Positions 26,628-35,317 of a stretch of DNA of 64,000 nucleotides are shown here, piece by piece. The number at the start of each line of letters is the position of its first letter. Within the stretch, counting starts at the first letter, position 1. Source of the DNA: Clostridiaceae bacterium Marseille-Q4143. GTDB lineage: Bacteria > Bacillota > Clostridia > Lachnospirales > Lachnospiraceae. The notes below the pieces were generated by a model. The model did no database searches. It worked only from the letters and a program-made list of their open reading frames with translations, and had not been told where the DNA came from. A program made the translations under genes and the position numbers. The stretch is taken from positions 1,740,253-1,804,252 of the forward strand of contig CP073693.1 in assembly GCA_018228645.1 (NCBI GenBank), read 5' to 3'.

Positions 26628-27242
26628 TCAGTCTTTGCGTTTTTTTGCCGGTTCCTTTTTCGAAAGGCCGTCGATCAGTTTTTCAATCACCTGTTTTTTG
26701 ACATAGACATCAAAGCTTAACAGGCAGATAAAGGAGAAGGTCTGCAGGAACTGCCGGTCTTCCTCAGCTGCATCAGGGAAAATATCGGAAGCAATGTGGT
26801 ATTTGTCGATCACATCCTGCTTCATCTTTTCCACCTGGCTCTTTTCCAGACTGAATACTTCCTCATAGATGGACTGCATGTTGAATTCGCCCTCATTGTG
26901 AAAATAGCGGTCGGTCAACGGTTCCAGCAGACTCTGGATATCGCCGATAGAGAGAATGGACTTGTAATAGTAAATATAAATCAGGAGCAGCATGTGCTCT
27001 TTGGAATATTTCTTCTTTTCCGGGGAGGGAAGAAGACGGTTCTTTGCATAATTGTTGATCATGGTTTTCGTGAGGATCTTGTCCTCCGGATAACGCTTGG
27101 AGGCGTTTAAATGTTCTTCCATAAACGTCGTCACCTGATCCATGTAGAGATCAATGTTCGGAATCTCCTTTGGCTTGATGTAATCAATCCGGTCAAGGCT
27201 TTCCAGAATACTGTTAAGGATGTCCTGCTGGTTAATTGTCAT
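26628..27242 (-). CDS. DUF1836 domain protein
   Basis: A 204-residue soluble protein of the DUF1836 family, with the typical core YPEDKILTKTMINNYAKNRLLPSPEKKKYSKEHM followed by LLLIYIYYYKSILSIGDI. The layout (a basic, helix-rich N-terminal half resembling MerR-type DNA-binding proteins) hints at a transcription factor, but that is inference. The C terminus ends in a Lys-rich tail. It starts at ATG 27242 with GAGGTGATTACTT upstream on the minus strand. Confidence 0.85.
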   Translation of the reverse strand: MTINQQDILNSILESLDRIDYIKPKEIPNIDLYMDQVTTFMEEHLNASKRYPEDKILTKTMINNYAKNRLLPSPEKKKYSKEHMLLLIYIYYYKSILSIGDIQSLLEPLTDRYFHNEGEFNMQSIYEEVFSLEKSQVEKMKQDVIDKYHIASDIFPDAAEEDRQFLQTFSFICLLSFDVYVKKQVIEKLIDGLSKKEPAKKRKD

Positions 27243-27400
27243 AAGTAATCACCTCGTCTGTCTATTATATAGTATTTAAAACTACATAACAAGTCTTTTT
27301 GTACAAAAAAATTGGGAGGATTTACGTATAAGAAAGAGATTGCAGGGTATACTGTAAGTGTACGGAAGATAAATTGAATACTTATCCTCCCCTTTGAAGG

Positions 27401-27438
27401 TCCGTCTGCTGTGGAACACCATGGCAGGCGGATTTTTT
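27401..27438 (+). terminator. Terminator-like hairpin in the ugd leader
   Basis: TCCGTCTGC (27401-27409) pairs with GCAGGCGGA (27424-27432), including one G-U pair, and is followed by six T residues. It lies about 85 bases before the UDP-glucose dehydrogenase start and downstream of a divergent gene. It therefore ends transcripts initiated in the 27243-27400 gap and may act as an attenuator. No clear promoter was found upstream. Confidence 0.55.
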
Positions 27439-27522
27439 GCCTGCGAACTGCAGCGATCGCATTCTTATTCATTGACATTGCCCGGGCGCAATGTTAGAGT
27501 GATAAACGGAGGAATAAGGACT

Positions 27523-28770
27523 ATGAATCAGAAAAATATAAAAATCGCGATTGCCGGAACCGGTTATGTGGGCCTGTCCAATGCGGTATTGTTATCTCAG
27601 CATCATGAAGTGTGGGCAGTGGATATTCTGCAGGAAAAGGTTGATCTTATTAACAGCGGAAAATCGCCGATTGTGGATAAAGAGATTGAAGAATATCTGG
27701 CAGGTGGAAAACTTCATCTGACAGCGACGACGAACGGGGAAGAGGCATACCGCCAGGCGGATTATGTCATCATCTCCACACCGACCAATTATGATCCGGT
27801 GAAAAACTATTTTGACACCAGCTCAGTAGAAACCGTGATCCAGATGGTGCAGAAATGCCATCCGGAGGCCGTTATGGTAGTGAAATCCACGGTTCCCGTA
27901 GGCTTTACGCAGCACATGTATGAAAAATATAACTGCAAAAACTTACTGTTCTCACCGGAATTTTTAAGAGAAGGAAGAGCACTTTACGATAATCTCTACC
28001 CGTCCCGGATCATTGTAGGTGTGCCGGAAGGAAGAGAGGATCTCCAGGAAGCGGCCAGGATCTTTGCCGGACTGCTTCAGGAGGGCGCTATTAAGGAAGA
28101 GATTGCGACGCTTTTTATGGGAACCACGGAAGCAGAGGCAGTGAAGCTTTTTGCAAATACCTATCTGGCGCTCAGAGTTTCCTATTTTAATGAGCTTGAT
28201 ACCTATGCAGAGATGCGCGGATTGAATACCCAGCACATCATCGACGGGGTCTGCCTTGACCCGAGAATCGGCACCCATTACAATAACCCCTCTTTCGGTT
28301 ACGGCGGATACTGCCTGCCCAAGGACACGAAACAGCTGCTGGCCAACTATCAGGATGTGCCGGAGAATCTTATCGAGGCTATCGTGGAAGCCAACCGGAC
28401 GAGAAAAGATTTCATCGCAGACCGGGTACTGGAAAAAGCGGGCTATTTTGAAGGTGCCAACGGACGCAATGGTGTACCGGGACATCAGGTGACGGTAGGT
28501 GTTTACCGTCTGACCATGAAGGCCAACAGTGACAACTTCCGCCAGAGCTCCATTCAGGGTGTCATGAAGAGGATCAAGGCCAAAGGTGCAGAGGTCATTA
28601 TCTATGAGCCAACCCTGGAAGATGGCAGCCGGTTCTTCGGAAGCCTTGTAGTCAATGACCTTGCGAAATTCAAAAATGACAGCCAGGCCATCATTGCAAA
28701 CCGCTATAGCTCCGAGCTGGACGACGTAAAAGAAAAGGTTTATACGAGAGACATTTTTCAGAGAGACTGA
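27523..28770 (+). CDS. UDP-glucose 6-dehydrogenase
   Basis: A 415-residue nucleotide-sugar dehydrogenase of the UDP-glucose/GDP-mannose family. The N-terminal Rossmann motif is [19 protein letters not shown], the substrate region has [19 protein letters not shown], and the catalytic cysteine is C264 in [12 protein letters not shown]. The short form is typical of Ugd enzymes making UDP-glucuronate for surface polysaccharide. ATG 27523 is chosen for its GGAGGAA ribosome site and conserved N terminus; a longer in-frame ORF from 27394 has no support. No glycosyltransferase genes adjoin it. Confidence 0.9.
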   Translation: MNQKNIKIAIAGTGYVGLSNAVLLSQHHEVWAVDILQEKVDLINSGKSPIVDKEIEEYLAGGKLHLTATTNGEEAYRQADYVIISTPTNYDPVKNYFDTSSVETVIQMVQKCHPEAVMVVKSTVPVGFTQHMYEKYNCKNLLFSPEFLREGRALYDNLYPSRIIVGVPEGREDLQEAARIFAGLLQEGAIKEEIATLFMGTTEAEAVKLFANTYLALRVSYFNELDTYAEMRGLNTQHIIDGVCLDPRIGTHYNNPSFGYGGYCLPKDTKQLLANYQDVPENLIEAIVEANRTRKDFIADRVLEKAGYFEGANGRNGVPGHQVTVGVYRLTMKANSDNFRQSSIQGVMKRIKAKGAEVIIYEPTLEDGSRFFGSLVVNDLAKFKNDSQAIIANRYSSELDDVKEKVYTRDIFQRD

Positions 28771-28826
28771 TATGAAAAGCATGTGTAAAATCTGGAAGAA
28801 GCGGCAGTAAAATCTTGAATTTGCTG

Positions 28827-28855
28827 TTGACATTTTTATCAATATCGAATACTAT
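28827..28855 (+). promoter_or_regulatory. sigma-A promoter of the potABCD operon
   Basis: TTGACA (28827-28832), an exact 17-bp spacer and TACTAT (28850-28855) give an expected start near 28862. The leader before potA would be about 140 nt and contains the nested hairpin at 28874-28950. Confidence 0.7.
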
Positions 28856-28873
28856 TCTACATAGTGATATTGG

Positions 28874-28950
28874 CACAGGAACGAAAGGCAGTGACGTCAA
28901 GAAACGAAAGGCATCTTGACATTACTGCCTTATTTTTATGCGTTCCTGTG
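28874..28950 (+). promoter_or_regulatory. Nested hairpin/terminator leader upstream of potA
   Basis: Three nested perfect stems are visible. The outer is CACAGGAACG (28874-28883) with CGTTCCTGTG (28941-28950), the middle AAGGCAGT (28885-28892) with ACTGCCTT (28924-28931), and the inner GTCAAGA (28896-28902) with TCTTGAC (28914-28920). ATTTTT follows the middle arm at 28932, so the middle+inner stems form an intrinsic terminator while the outer stem encloses it. An 11-base direct repeat AACGAAAGGCA (28880-28890 and 28903-28913) lies within. This looks like an attenuator, but no known riboswitch class is recognised. Confidence 0.6.
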
Positions 28951-29001
28951 TACAAATCTGTAATTCATTTTTCACGAAGGAAAGGAGCTGGGAGCCGTAC
29001 C

Positions 29002-30501
29002 ATGTCAGTTGAACATATTATTGAACTGAAAGGAATTAAAAAGCGCTTCGAGGATAATTTTGAAGCGGTGAAGGATTTTAATCTCCAAGTTAAAAAAGGA
29101 GAATTTGTGACGTTCCTGGGGCCGTCAGGCTGTGGCAAGACCACGACTTTGCGTATGATAGCCGGATTTGACATCCCAACAGAAGGACAGATTTTGTTAA
29201 ATGGGGAGGACATCAGTAAACTTCCGCCTAATAAGCGACCGATTAATACGGTATTTCAGAGATATGCGTTATTTCCGCATCTGAATATTTTTGATAACAT
29301 TGCTTTCGGCCTGAAGCTGAAAACAAAAAATGTAACTTATAAAAATGCGGCAGGAGAGACCGTCACCCGTCAGGAAAAACTGACGAAGGAGGAGATCCGT
29401 GCCAAAGTAAGCCGTGCGCTGGAAATTGTAGACCTGGAAGGCTTTGAGAAGAGAAGTATTTCCACCCTGTCCGGCGGTCAGCAGCAGCGTATTGCCATCG
29501 CCAGAGCCATTGTCAATGAGCCGGAGATTCTGCTTCTTGATGAGCCGCTGGGTGCGCTGGATTTAAAGATGCGAAAAGAGATGCAGCTGGAGCTGATGGC
29601 CATGCACAAAGAGCTGGGTATTACTTTCATCTACGTTACCCATGACCAGGAAGAAGCCCTGACCATGTCTGATAAGGTTGTTGTTATGTCTGACGGTAAG
29701 ATTCAGCAGATTGGTACGCCGGAGGAGATTTATAATGAGCCGCATACAGTATTTGTTGCGGACTTTATCGGTGAGAGCAACATTTACACCGGTCATATGT
29801 GCGGTATCCGCGAAGTGGATTTCTGTGGTGCGAAGTTTGCATGTCTTGATGATCTTCCGGTGGGAGCAAAAGTCGATGTCATCGTGCGCCCGGAGGATGT
29901 GATCATGACGGCACCGGAAGACGGTACGATTACGGGTGTGGTACAGTCCGTGATTTTCAAGGGTATGCACTATGAGATTATCGTGGAGTCAGGAGATAAC
30001 GAGGTTGTGATCCAGAGTACCAGAAGTGCAAAAGAGGGCGATACCATTGGTATGTGTCTGGAGCCGGACGGCATCCATGTAATTCTGGCCGATACCAACC
30101 AGAATATTTTCGAGGGCGAGCTGACGAAACATTATACGGTGGAATTTGCAGGCGGCGAGTATGCCTGTGATGTGACACAGCTGTATGCGGGATCTTCCAT
30201 CAATGGAGACGGCGTCCTGGTGGATGCAGAGGGGCAGGAGATCGAGACTGCAGGCGTGAAGGTCAAAGTCAAGGTTCCGGTAGAATCCATCGACATGAGC
30301 GACGATACAGAAAATGGAGACGGTGTCTGCGGTCATATCATTTCTCTTATTTACAAAGGTGACCATTACCATTACGTGGTCAGAACGAAGGACGATTATG
30401 ACTTCCATCTTCATGACGAATATCTGTGGAATGAGAACGACTATGTACGTCTTATCATTCCGAAGGAGAGCATTGAGATGTCCCTGTTGGGAGAAAACTG
30501 A
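29002..30501 (+). CDS. potA: Spermidine/putrescine ABC transporter ATPase PotA (extended)
   Basis: A 499-residue ABC ATPase that powers polyamine uptake. Walker A is GPSGCGKTT (40-48), the signature LSGGQQQRIAIARA begins near residue 156, and EILLLDEPLGALDLKM is Walker B. The Q-loop side has a ~15-residue insertion (NVTYKNAAGETVTRQEK). Usual PotA proteins are 350-380 residues; the extra C-terminal ~120 residues contain what looks like a second TOBE-like beta region (GHIISLIYKGDHYHYVVRT repeats the pattern GVVQSVIFKGMHYEIIVES). ATG 29002 is chosen over 28864 because the longer form would translate the leader hairpin. First gene of potABCD. Confidence 0.93.
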   Translation: MSVEHIIELKGIKKRFEDNFEAVKDFNLQVKKGEFVTFLGPSGCGKTTTLRMIAGFDIPTEGQILLNGEDISKLPPNKRPINTVFQRYALFPHLNIFDNIAFGLKLKTKNVTYKNAAGETVTRQEKLTKEEIRAKVSRALEIVDLEGFEKRSISTLSGGQQQRIAIARAIVNEPEILLLDEPLGALDLKMRKEMQLELMAMHKELGITFIYVTHDQEEALTMSDKVVVMSDGKIQQIGTPEEIYNEPHTVFVADFIGESNIYTGHMCGIREVDFCGAKFACLDDLPVGAKVDVIVRPEDVIMTAPEDGTITGVVQSVIFKGMHYEIIVESGDNEVVIQSTRSAKEGDTIGMCLEPDGIHVILADTNQNIFEGELTKHYTVEFAGGEYACDVTQLYAGSSINGDGVLVDAEGQEIETAGVKVKVKVPVESIDMSDDTENGDGVCGHIISLIYKGDHYHYVVRTKDDYDFHLHDEYLWNENDYVRLIIPKESIEMSLLGEN

Positions 30502-30515
30502 AAGGAGACCGAAGA

Positions 30516-31307
30516 ATGAACCTGCGTTTTTCAAGAAAACAGCTGGGTATCCCCTATGCGGTATTTTTGATCTGCTTTGTTGTTGCTCCGCTTCTGGTGG
30601 TACTCTACTATGCATTTACTAACGGCTCCGGACAGTTTACTGCCGGTAATTTCATCAATTTCTTTACCGATGAAAATACCATCGGAACCTTGTGCTACAG
30701 TCTGGTGGTAGCGGCAACCGTCACAGTATGCTGCACGCTGGTGGCTTATCCGGTGGCCTATATTCTGGCGCGGAGTGATATTAAGAAAAAAAATGTTCTG
30801 CTGGTGCTCTTTATTGCACCCATGTGGATTAACTTTACGCTCCGTGTGGTAGCTTTAAAAGAAGTACTGACCATGATGGAAGGCAATCTGGCCTATCATC
30901 CGTTTCTCAACACGGTGATCGGTATGACCTATGATTTCCTGCCTTTTATGATTCTGCCCCTTTATACAACCCTTGGAAAGCTGGATAATTCCTTCCTGGA
31001 GGCAGCGGCTGACCTGGGAGCAGATCCGGTGCGGACTTTCCTGAAGGTAACACTTCCCTTAAGTGTACCGGGACTGATCAGCGGTGTAACCATGGTATTC
31101 CTGCCCTCCATGACGAACTATGTCATTCTGGATATGCTCTATAACAGCACTTACATCATGGGAAGTCTGATTGGAAGTTACTTTAATGCCTATGACTGGC
31201 ACAGTGGTTCCATGATATCCATCGTGCTGCTGGCAATTATCTTCCTTGTGACCTGGGCAACCAATGGCTTCAGTGAAGAGGAGACAGGACGGGGGACAAT
31301 CTTATGA
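30516..31307 (+). CDS. potB: Spermidine/putrescine ABC transporter permease PotB
   Basis: A 263-residue permease with six predicted membrane helices. The EAA loop that docks on the ATPase reads EAAADLGADPVRTFLKVTLPLSVPGL (about residues 164-189). It begins 14 bases after potA and ends in a 4-base ATGA overlap with potC. The pairing with potC, potA and potD identifies it as a polyamine-type importer; the exact polyamine is not determinable. Confidence 0.93.
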   Translation: MNLRFSRKQLGIPYAVFLICFVVAPLLVVLYYAFTNGSGQFTAGNFINFFTDENTIGTLCYSLVVAATVTVCCTLVAYPVAYILARSDIKKKNVLLVLFIAPMWINFTLRVVALKEVLTMMEGNLAYHPFLNTVIGMTYDFLPFMILPLYTTLGKLDNSFLEAAADLGADPVRTFLKVTLPLSVPGLISGVTMVFLPSMTNYVILDMLYNSTYIMGSLIGSYFNAYDWHSGSMISIVLLAIIFLVTWATNGFSEEETGRGTIL

Positions 31308-32104
31308 TAAAAAAGACGATGAGATCTGCCTGGCTTGGCATTGTATTATTATTTATGTATCTTCCGGTAATGATTCTGGCTGTATACAGCTTTACGGATA
31401 CGGCAACCATCGGAACCCATGGAAATTTTTCCCTGCAGAATTATAAAACCCTGTTTACTACAGGCGAGCTGCTGGGAATGATTGGCGGCACCTTTGCGCT
31501 GGCTATTGGGTCTGCCTGCATTGCGACGATTCTGGGAACCATCGGAGCCATCGGAGCCTTTTACAGTAAAAAAGGAACCAGAGGAGCCATTGATTTTGTC
31601 AATCAGGTTCCGGTAGTGAATGCGGAAGTGGTAACCGGATTTTCTATCTGTGTCCTGCTCATTGTAGTTCTGGGACTCAGCAAGGATTCCTTTTTCCCGT
31701 TGATCGTGGGGCATGTGGTACTGGAAGCGCCCTTTGTGTATCTGTCTGTTCTGCCAAAATTAAAACAGATGGATAACAGCATTTATGAGGCAGCGCTGGA
31801 CCTGGGAGCAAATGCCAGTGTGGCATTGCGGAAGGTAGTTATTCCCCAGCTGATTCCGGGCATTGTATCCGGTTTTATGCTGTCCGTGACTCTGTCACTG
31901 GATGATTATTTTATTACGACTTATACGAAACCGGCCACTTTTGATACCATCAGTACTTATGTGGTCAATGCCACCAAGGGATCCCATACGGAGATCAAGA
32001 CCGCACTCTGGGCGCTGTCGACTCTGATTTTTGTGATTATCGTGGCAGGTGTGCTGGTATGGAACCTTCTTAGTGAGAAAAAAGGAGGTGCGGATAATGA
32101 ATAA
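31304..32104 (+). CDS. potC: Spermidine/putrescine ABC transporter permease PotC
   Basis: A 266-residue permease, partner of PotB, with six membrane helices and the EAA loop EAALDLGANASVALRKVVIPQLIPGI (about residues 165-190). The C-terminal LSLDDYFITTYTKPATFDTISTYV is characteristic of PotC. It overlaps potB by ATGA and potD by 8 bases, so the whole operon is translationally coupled. Confidence 0.93.
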   Translation: MIKKTMRSAWLGIVLLFMYLPVMILAVYSFTDTATIGTHGNFSLQNYKTLFTTGELLGMIGGTFALAIGSACIATILGTIGAIGAFYSKKGTRGAIDFVNQVPVVNAEVVTGFSICVLLIVVLGLSKDSFFPLIVGHVVLEAPFVYLSVLPKLKQMDNSIYEAALDLGANASVALRKVVIPQLIPGIVSGFMLSVTLSLDDYFITTYTKPATFDTISTYVVNATKGSHTEIKTALWALSTLIFVIIVAGVLVWNLLSEKKGGADNE

Positions 32105-33623
32105 AAGAATTTCAGCAGCAGCTATGGCAGCAGTCATGGGCGCGTCTGTCGTGTCTGCCATTCCGGTACAGGCAACAGGCGGTCAGACGGAAAATGACAC
32201 CATTGTCCTGCGGGTCTGCAACTGGGAGGAATATATCGACGAAGGCGGCTGGGAGGATGACGAGGTCATCGATCTGGACAGCGGCGATATCTTTGGAGAG
32301 AATTCCATGATTCAGGATTTTGAACAATGGTATCAGGATACTTATGGAAAAAAAGTGAGAGTGGAATATTCCACTTTTGGAACCAACGAGGAACTGTACA
32401 GCCAGCTGAATCTGGGAAATGTCTATGACCTGGTGTGTCCTTCTGACTACATGATCATGAAGCTCCTGAAAGAAAATAAACTGGAGCCTCTGTCCAAAGA
32501 TTTCTTTGATACGGAAAATGAGAACAACTACTACGTAAAAGGAGTATCTCCTTATATCAACGGCGTATTTGAAGAAAATCAGATTGACGGAAAACCATGG
32601 GTGGATTATGCAGCAGGTTATATGTGGGGCATTACCGGTATGGTCTACAATCCGGAAGAGGTAACAGAGGAAGAAGCTTCCACCTGGACGATCCTAGAAA
32701 ATCCGAAATTCTACCGTCAGGTTACCATTAAGGACAATGTGCGTGATGCTTATTTTCCGACACTGGCGATTCTGAACCGGGAGCAGCTTCTGGATCCTTC
32801 TTTTAGAAACAGTGCAAATTATGAAGCTCAGCTCTCTGCCATCATGAATGATACAAGAAAAGAGACCATTGATGAGGCAGAAGAAAAATTAAAAGAGATC
32901 CGTGCCAATGTCTACTCCTTTGAGACGGACAGCGGTAAAGCAGATATGGTCAGTGGAAAGGTAGTTGCCAATCTGCAGTGGTCCGGAGATGGTGTCTATG
33001 CACTGGATCAGGCAGAGGAGGATGATTTTTATCTGAATTGGGCGGTGCCGGAAGAATGTACTAACCTGTGGTTTGACGGGTGGGTCATGTTAAAGAGCGG
33101 CATCGGTCAGGATGCAGCGAAGAAACAGGCTGCTGAGGCATTTATCAACTTTCTGTCAAGACCGGATAATGCTGTCCGCAATATGTATTACATTGGATAC
33201 ACTTCTGCCATTGCAGGCGGTGACAGCGATGTGATATTTGACTATCTGGACTGGACTTACGGTGCGGAAGAGGATGAGGAAGATACCATCGAATATCCGG
33301 TAGGATATTTCTTCTCCGGTGACAACAGTGATGAGGACTATGTCATCACCGCACCGGCTGAGCAGGCGCACCGCCAGCTTTCTGCCCAGTATCCCAGTGA
33401 GGAAGAGATCAGCCGGAGTGCGGTCATGATGTATTTTGACGACGAGGGTAATAAGAACATCAATCAGATGTGGATCAATGTGAGATGCTTTAATTTAAGC
33501 ATGTTGAGCATAGCACAGTGGATTACGATTGCAGTGATCGTGCTTGCAGCAGCACTTCTGGTACTGTTTGTGAAGTTTGGCGATGATATTTTCCGCAGAA
33601 AACCGCCGAAAGGTTACAACTAA
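32097..33623 (+). CDS. potD: Polyamine-binding protein PotD with C-terminal membrane anchor
   Basis: A 508-residue solute-binding protein. It has a Sec signal peptide (residues 1-27, ending VQATGG) without a lipobox cysteine, then the PotD core (VLRVCNWEEYIDEG, VCPSDYMIMKLLKE, GITGMVYNPEEV, WFDGWVMLKSG). The region after about residue 390 carries acidic insertions. It ends with a hydrophobic helix (WITIAVIVLAAALLVLFVKF) and a basic tail RRKPPKGYN, which suggests anchoring by a C-terminal membrane segment rather than lipidation. Usual PotD is ~350 residues. ATG 32097 follows AGGAGG and overlaps potC; the longer ORF from 32049 is not supported. Confidence 0.9.
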   Translation: MNKRISAAAMAAVMGASVVSAIPVQATGGQTENDTIVLRVCNWEEYIDEGGWEDDEVIDLDSGDIFGENSMIQDFEQWYQDTYGKKVRVEYSTFGTNEELYSQLNLGNVYDLVCPSDYMIMKLLKENKLEPLSKDFFDTENENNYYVKGVSPYINGVFEENQIDGKPWVDYAAGYMWGITGMVYNPEEVTEEEASTWTILENPKFYRQVTIKDNVRDAYFPTLAILNREQLLDPSFRNSANYEAQLSAIMNDTRKETIDEAEEKLKEIRANVYSFETDSGKADMVSGKVVANLQWSGDGVYALDQAEEDDFYLNWAVPEECTNLWFDGWVMLKSGIGQDAAKKQAAEAFINFLSRPDNAVRNMYYIGYTSAIAGGDSDVIFDYLDWTYGAEEDEEDTIEYPVGYFFSGDNSDEDYVITAPAEQAHRQLSAQYPSEEEISRSAVMMYFDDEGNKNINQMWINVRCFNLSMLSIAQWITIAVIVLAAALLVLFVKFGDDIFRRKPPKGYN

Positions 33624-33627
33624 AAAA

Positions 33628-33655
33628 GTTTACCGGAAATCCCGGTAAAAATCAA
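33628..33655. terminator. Weak hairpin after potD
   Basis: TTTACCGG (33629-33636) pairs with CCGGTAAA (33642-33649) around AAATC just after the potD stop. No T-tract follows on the plus strand; the flanking A run would be a T-tract on the minus strand, where no gene is seen. Confidence 0.35.
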
Positions 33656-33700
33656 TTTGCCATGCGCTTTTACGCTATGTTAAGTAAGAGGTGTAAGAGC

Positions 33701-33940
33701 GTGTACAGGCGGATAAGAGATCTGAGAGAAGATCGTGACTTAAAACAGAGACAACTGGCAGAACAGCTTGGCTGCAGCCAGAAGACATATAGTGATTATG
33801 AGACGGGTAAAACGCATGTACCGGTAGAAATTCTGATGGGACTGTCAGAAATATATGGGACAAGTGTGGATTATCTGGTTGAACTGACTGACGAGAAAAA
33901 ACCATATCCAAGACAGAACCGGCATGAAAGGTTGTTTTAG
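33701..33940 (+). CDS. XRE-family helix-turn-helix regulator
   Basis: A 79-residue Cro/C1-type DNA-binding protein: RIRDLREDRDLKQRQLAEQLGCSQKTYSDYETGKTHVPVEILMGLSEIYGTSVDYLV, one full HTH_3 domain (about residues 5-60) and a short basic tail. GTG 33701 is chosen because AAGAGGTG lies 8 bases upstream; an in-frame ATG at 33662 has no ribosome site. It is 5 bases before the pentapeptide-like gene, so the two are probably co-expressed. Targets are unknown. Confidence 0.85.
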   Translation: MYRRIRDLREDRDLKQRQLAEQLGCSQKTYSDYETGKTHVPVEILMGLSEIYGTSVDYLVELTDEKKPYPRQNRHERLF

Positions 33941-33945
33941 AATAT

Positions 33946-34482
33946 ATGGCAGAACTTAGTCGCAGTGAACAGAGATTTCTTGATTCATACTGGAATAACA
34001 GGCAATACGAAGGAGGGAGAATGTACCGCTGTTCCTTCGCAAATGCCAGATTGTCCAATATCGGACTGAAGAAAGAGATCGATATTCAGTCCAGCGTCTG
34101 GTTCTGGAGCAAGCTGACCAATATCCGGTGCAGCGGCCTTCGAATGGCAGTCGGGCACTGTGAAGAGTGCACATTCTGGAGCGTAATCCTGGATGATACG
34201 GTAATGACAGGATTTCGCTTCGTGAAATCTGTCATACTGGGATGTCAGTTCACCGATACCAGTTTCCGTCAGATCAGGCTGAAGAAATGTGAGATTTCTC
34301 ATCTGAAGCTTTCCAATGTGATGCTGACAGATGTGGTATTCGACCGATGTATATTCAAAGAACTGGATCTGGAGCATATTACCTTTGAAAAAGTAAAGTT
34401 TAAGAACTGCTACTTTGACAAACTGCCGGAAACCATTCCCGAAGGCTGCAAATTCAAACACTGTATGGAAATTCCTGAATAA
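33946..34482 (+). CDS. Pentapeptide-repeat-like protein
   Basis: A 178-residue soluble protein whose middle and C-terminal parts show a five-residue periodicity with central Phe/Leu/Ile, for example CSFANARLSNIGL, CTFWSVILDDTVMTGFRFVKSVILGCQFTDTSFRQI, and FDRCIFKELDLEHITFEKVKFKNCYF. This fits a right-handed beta-helix of the pentapeptide-repeat class. Some members protect gyrase by DNA mimicry, many have no known role, and nothing here identifies a target. It follows the XRE regulator by 5 bases and is ended by a strong terminator. Confidence 0.65.
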   Translation: MAELSRSEQRFLDSYWNNRQYEGGRMYRCSFANARLSNIGLKKEIDIQSSVWFWSKLTNIRCSGLRMAVGHCEECTFWSVILDDTVMTGFRFVKSVILGCQFTDTSFRQIRLKKCEISHLKLSNVMLTDVVFDRCIFKELDLEHITFEKVKFKNCYFDKLPETIPEGCKFKHCMEIPE

Positions 34483-34496
34483 AGAACAGGCATAAA

Positions 34497-34549
34497 CAGA
34501 CGCCGGACAGAACTGCCGAGAGACAGTTTTGTTCGGCGTCTGCTTTTTT
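34497..34549 (+). terminator. Strong Rho-independent terminator
   Basis: A 19-bp stem with two G-U pairs joins 34497-34515 (begins CAGACGCCG) and 34524-34542 (ends CGGCGTCTG), loop CCGAGAGA, followed by six T residues at 34544-34549. It ends the XRE/pentapeptide unit and marks the start of the repeat-rich island. Confidence 0.9.
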
Positions 34550-34560
34550 AGGAGAAGTGG

Positions 34561-34878
34561 CCTGTGATACTCAGTTTGTGAGTACCCATTGGGAGCGAGG
34601 TGTGTCCGGGCGGTTGGGCAAATAGGCTTGTCGAGGCTTGTGGTACCCGTTACGCGAGCAGACATTCGGGCGGTTGGGCAGATAGGCTTGTCGAGGCCTG
34701 TGATACCCGTTACGCGAGCAGAACATCCGGGCGGTTGGGCAGATAGAGATGTCGTGGCCTGTGATACCCGTTTCACGAGCAGACATCCGGGGCGGTTGGG
34801 CAGATATGCTTGTCGTGGCCTGTGATACCCGTTTCACGGGCAGACATCCGGGCGGTTGGGCAGATAGAGATGCCATGA
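34561..34878 (+). repeat. ~60-bp tandem repeat block of dispersed repeat copy A
   Basis: Five consecutive units of 60-61 bp (boundaries about 34561, 34637, 34697, 34758 and 34819; the first unit is diverged and longer). Each carries CCTGTGATACCCGTT, a GCAGA-CATCCG stretch and GGCGGTTGGGCAGATAG. Unit length alternates between 60 and 61, which shifts any reading frame, so long coding is unlikely. GGGCAGATAG in each unit is the reverse complement of CTATCTGCCC found twice in the adjoining unique part (35013-35022 and 35115-35124). Confidence 0.9.
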
Positions 34879-35230
34879 GCTGTGCTGCCCGGATGTACTG
34901 CGAATTCGACGGATTTCTGTGCCTGGAGTGGGTGTTTTGGCTATATGGAGTCAGCAGAGGCTCTGACACCCATATAGAGAAAGCAAGTTGGGTGTGAGGG
35001 AAACTTCTACGGCTATCTGCCCACAACTCCGGCAAAAACTACGAAAAAGCCTTGTAATAAGTTCTTTGCCAGCGCTTTAAAGCGTTTGGTTGGGCAGAGA
35101 AGATTAGTTTAGATCTATCTGCCCGGACGCGGGGAACAGAACTTTCATGCCAGCACTTTAGAAGAGGGGATAGGTAAGAAAGCGAGACGCGGAGGAGTGT
35201 GTGTCCGGGGAAAACGATCTCCGCGTGAAA
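34879..35230 (+). repeat. Dispersed structured repeat, copy A (core)
   Basis: A ~350-bp non-coding segment almost repeated at 36375-36722 (copy B, roughly nine bases in ten identical by eye) and more distantly at 38265-38535 (C) and 42180-42360 (D). Conserved small inverted repeats include GGGCAG/CTGCCC at the left edge, CACCCA (34967-34972) with TGGGTG (34989-34994), CTATCTGCCC at 35013-35022, and GGGCAGA...TCTGCCC at about 35093-35124. The right end has ACGCGGAG...CTCCGCGT (about 35187-35226). A promoter-like pair (TTTACA 35242-35247, 17 bp, TTTAAT 35265-35270) follows directly. Confidence 0.8.
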
Positions 35231-35317
35231 TATTATTTGTGTTTACAAGCAGTTGCAGATATGATTTAATAGATGTATAAAACAGAATAACTCATTGTAC
35301 AATTGAGAGGAGGGTAT

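Noticed and set aside
34561-34878. Tandem repeat array as a CRISPR
   Set aside because: The units are contiguous 60-61-bp copies with no unique spacers, and no cas gene is near.
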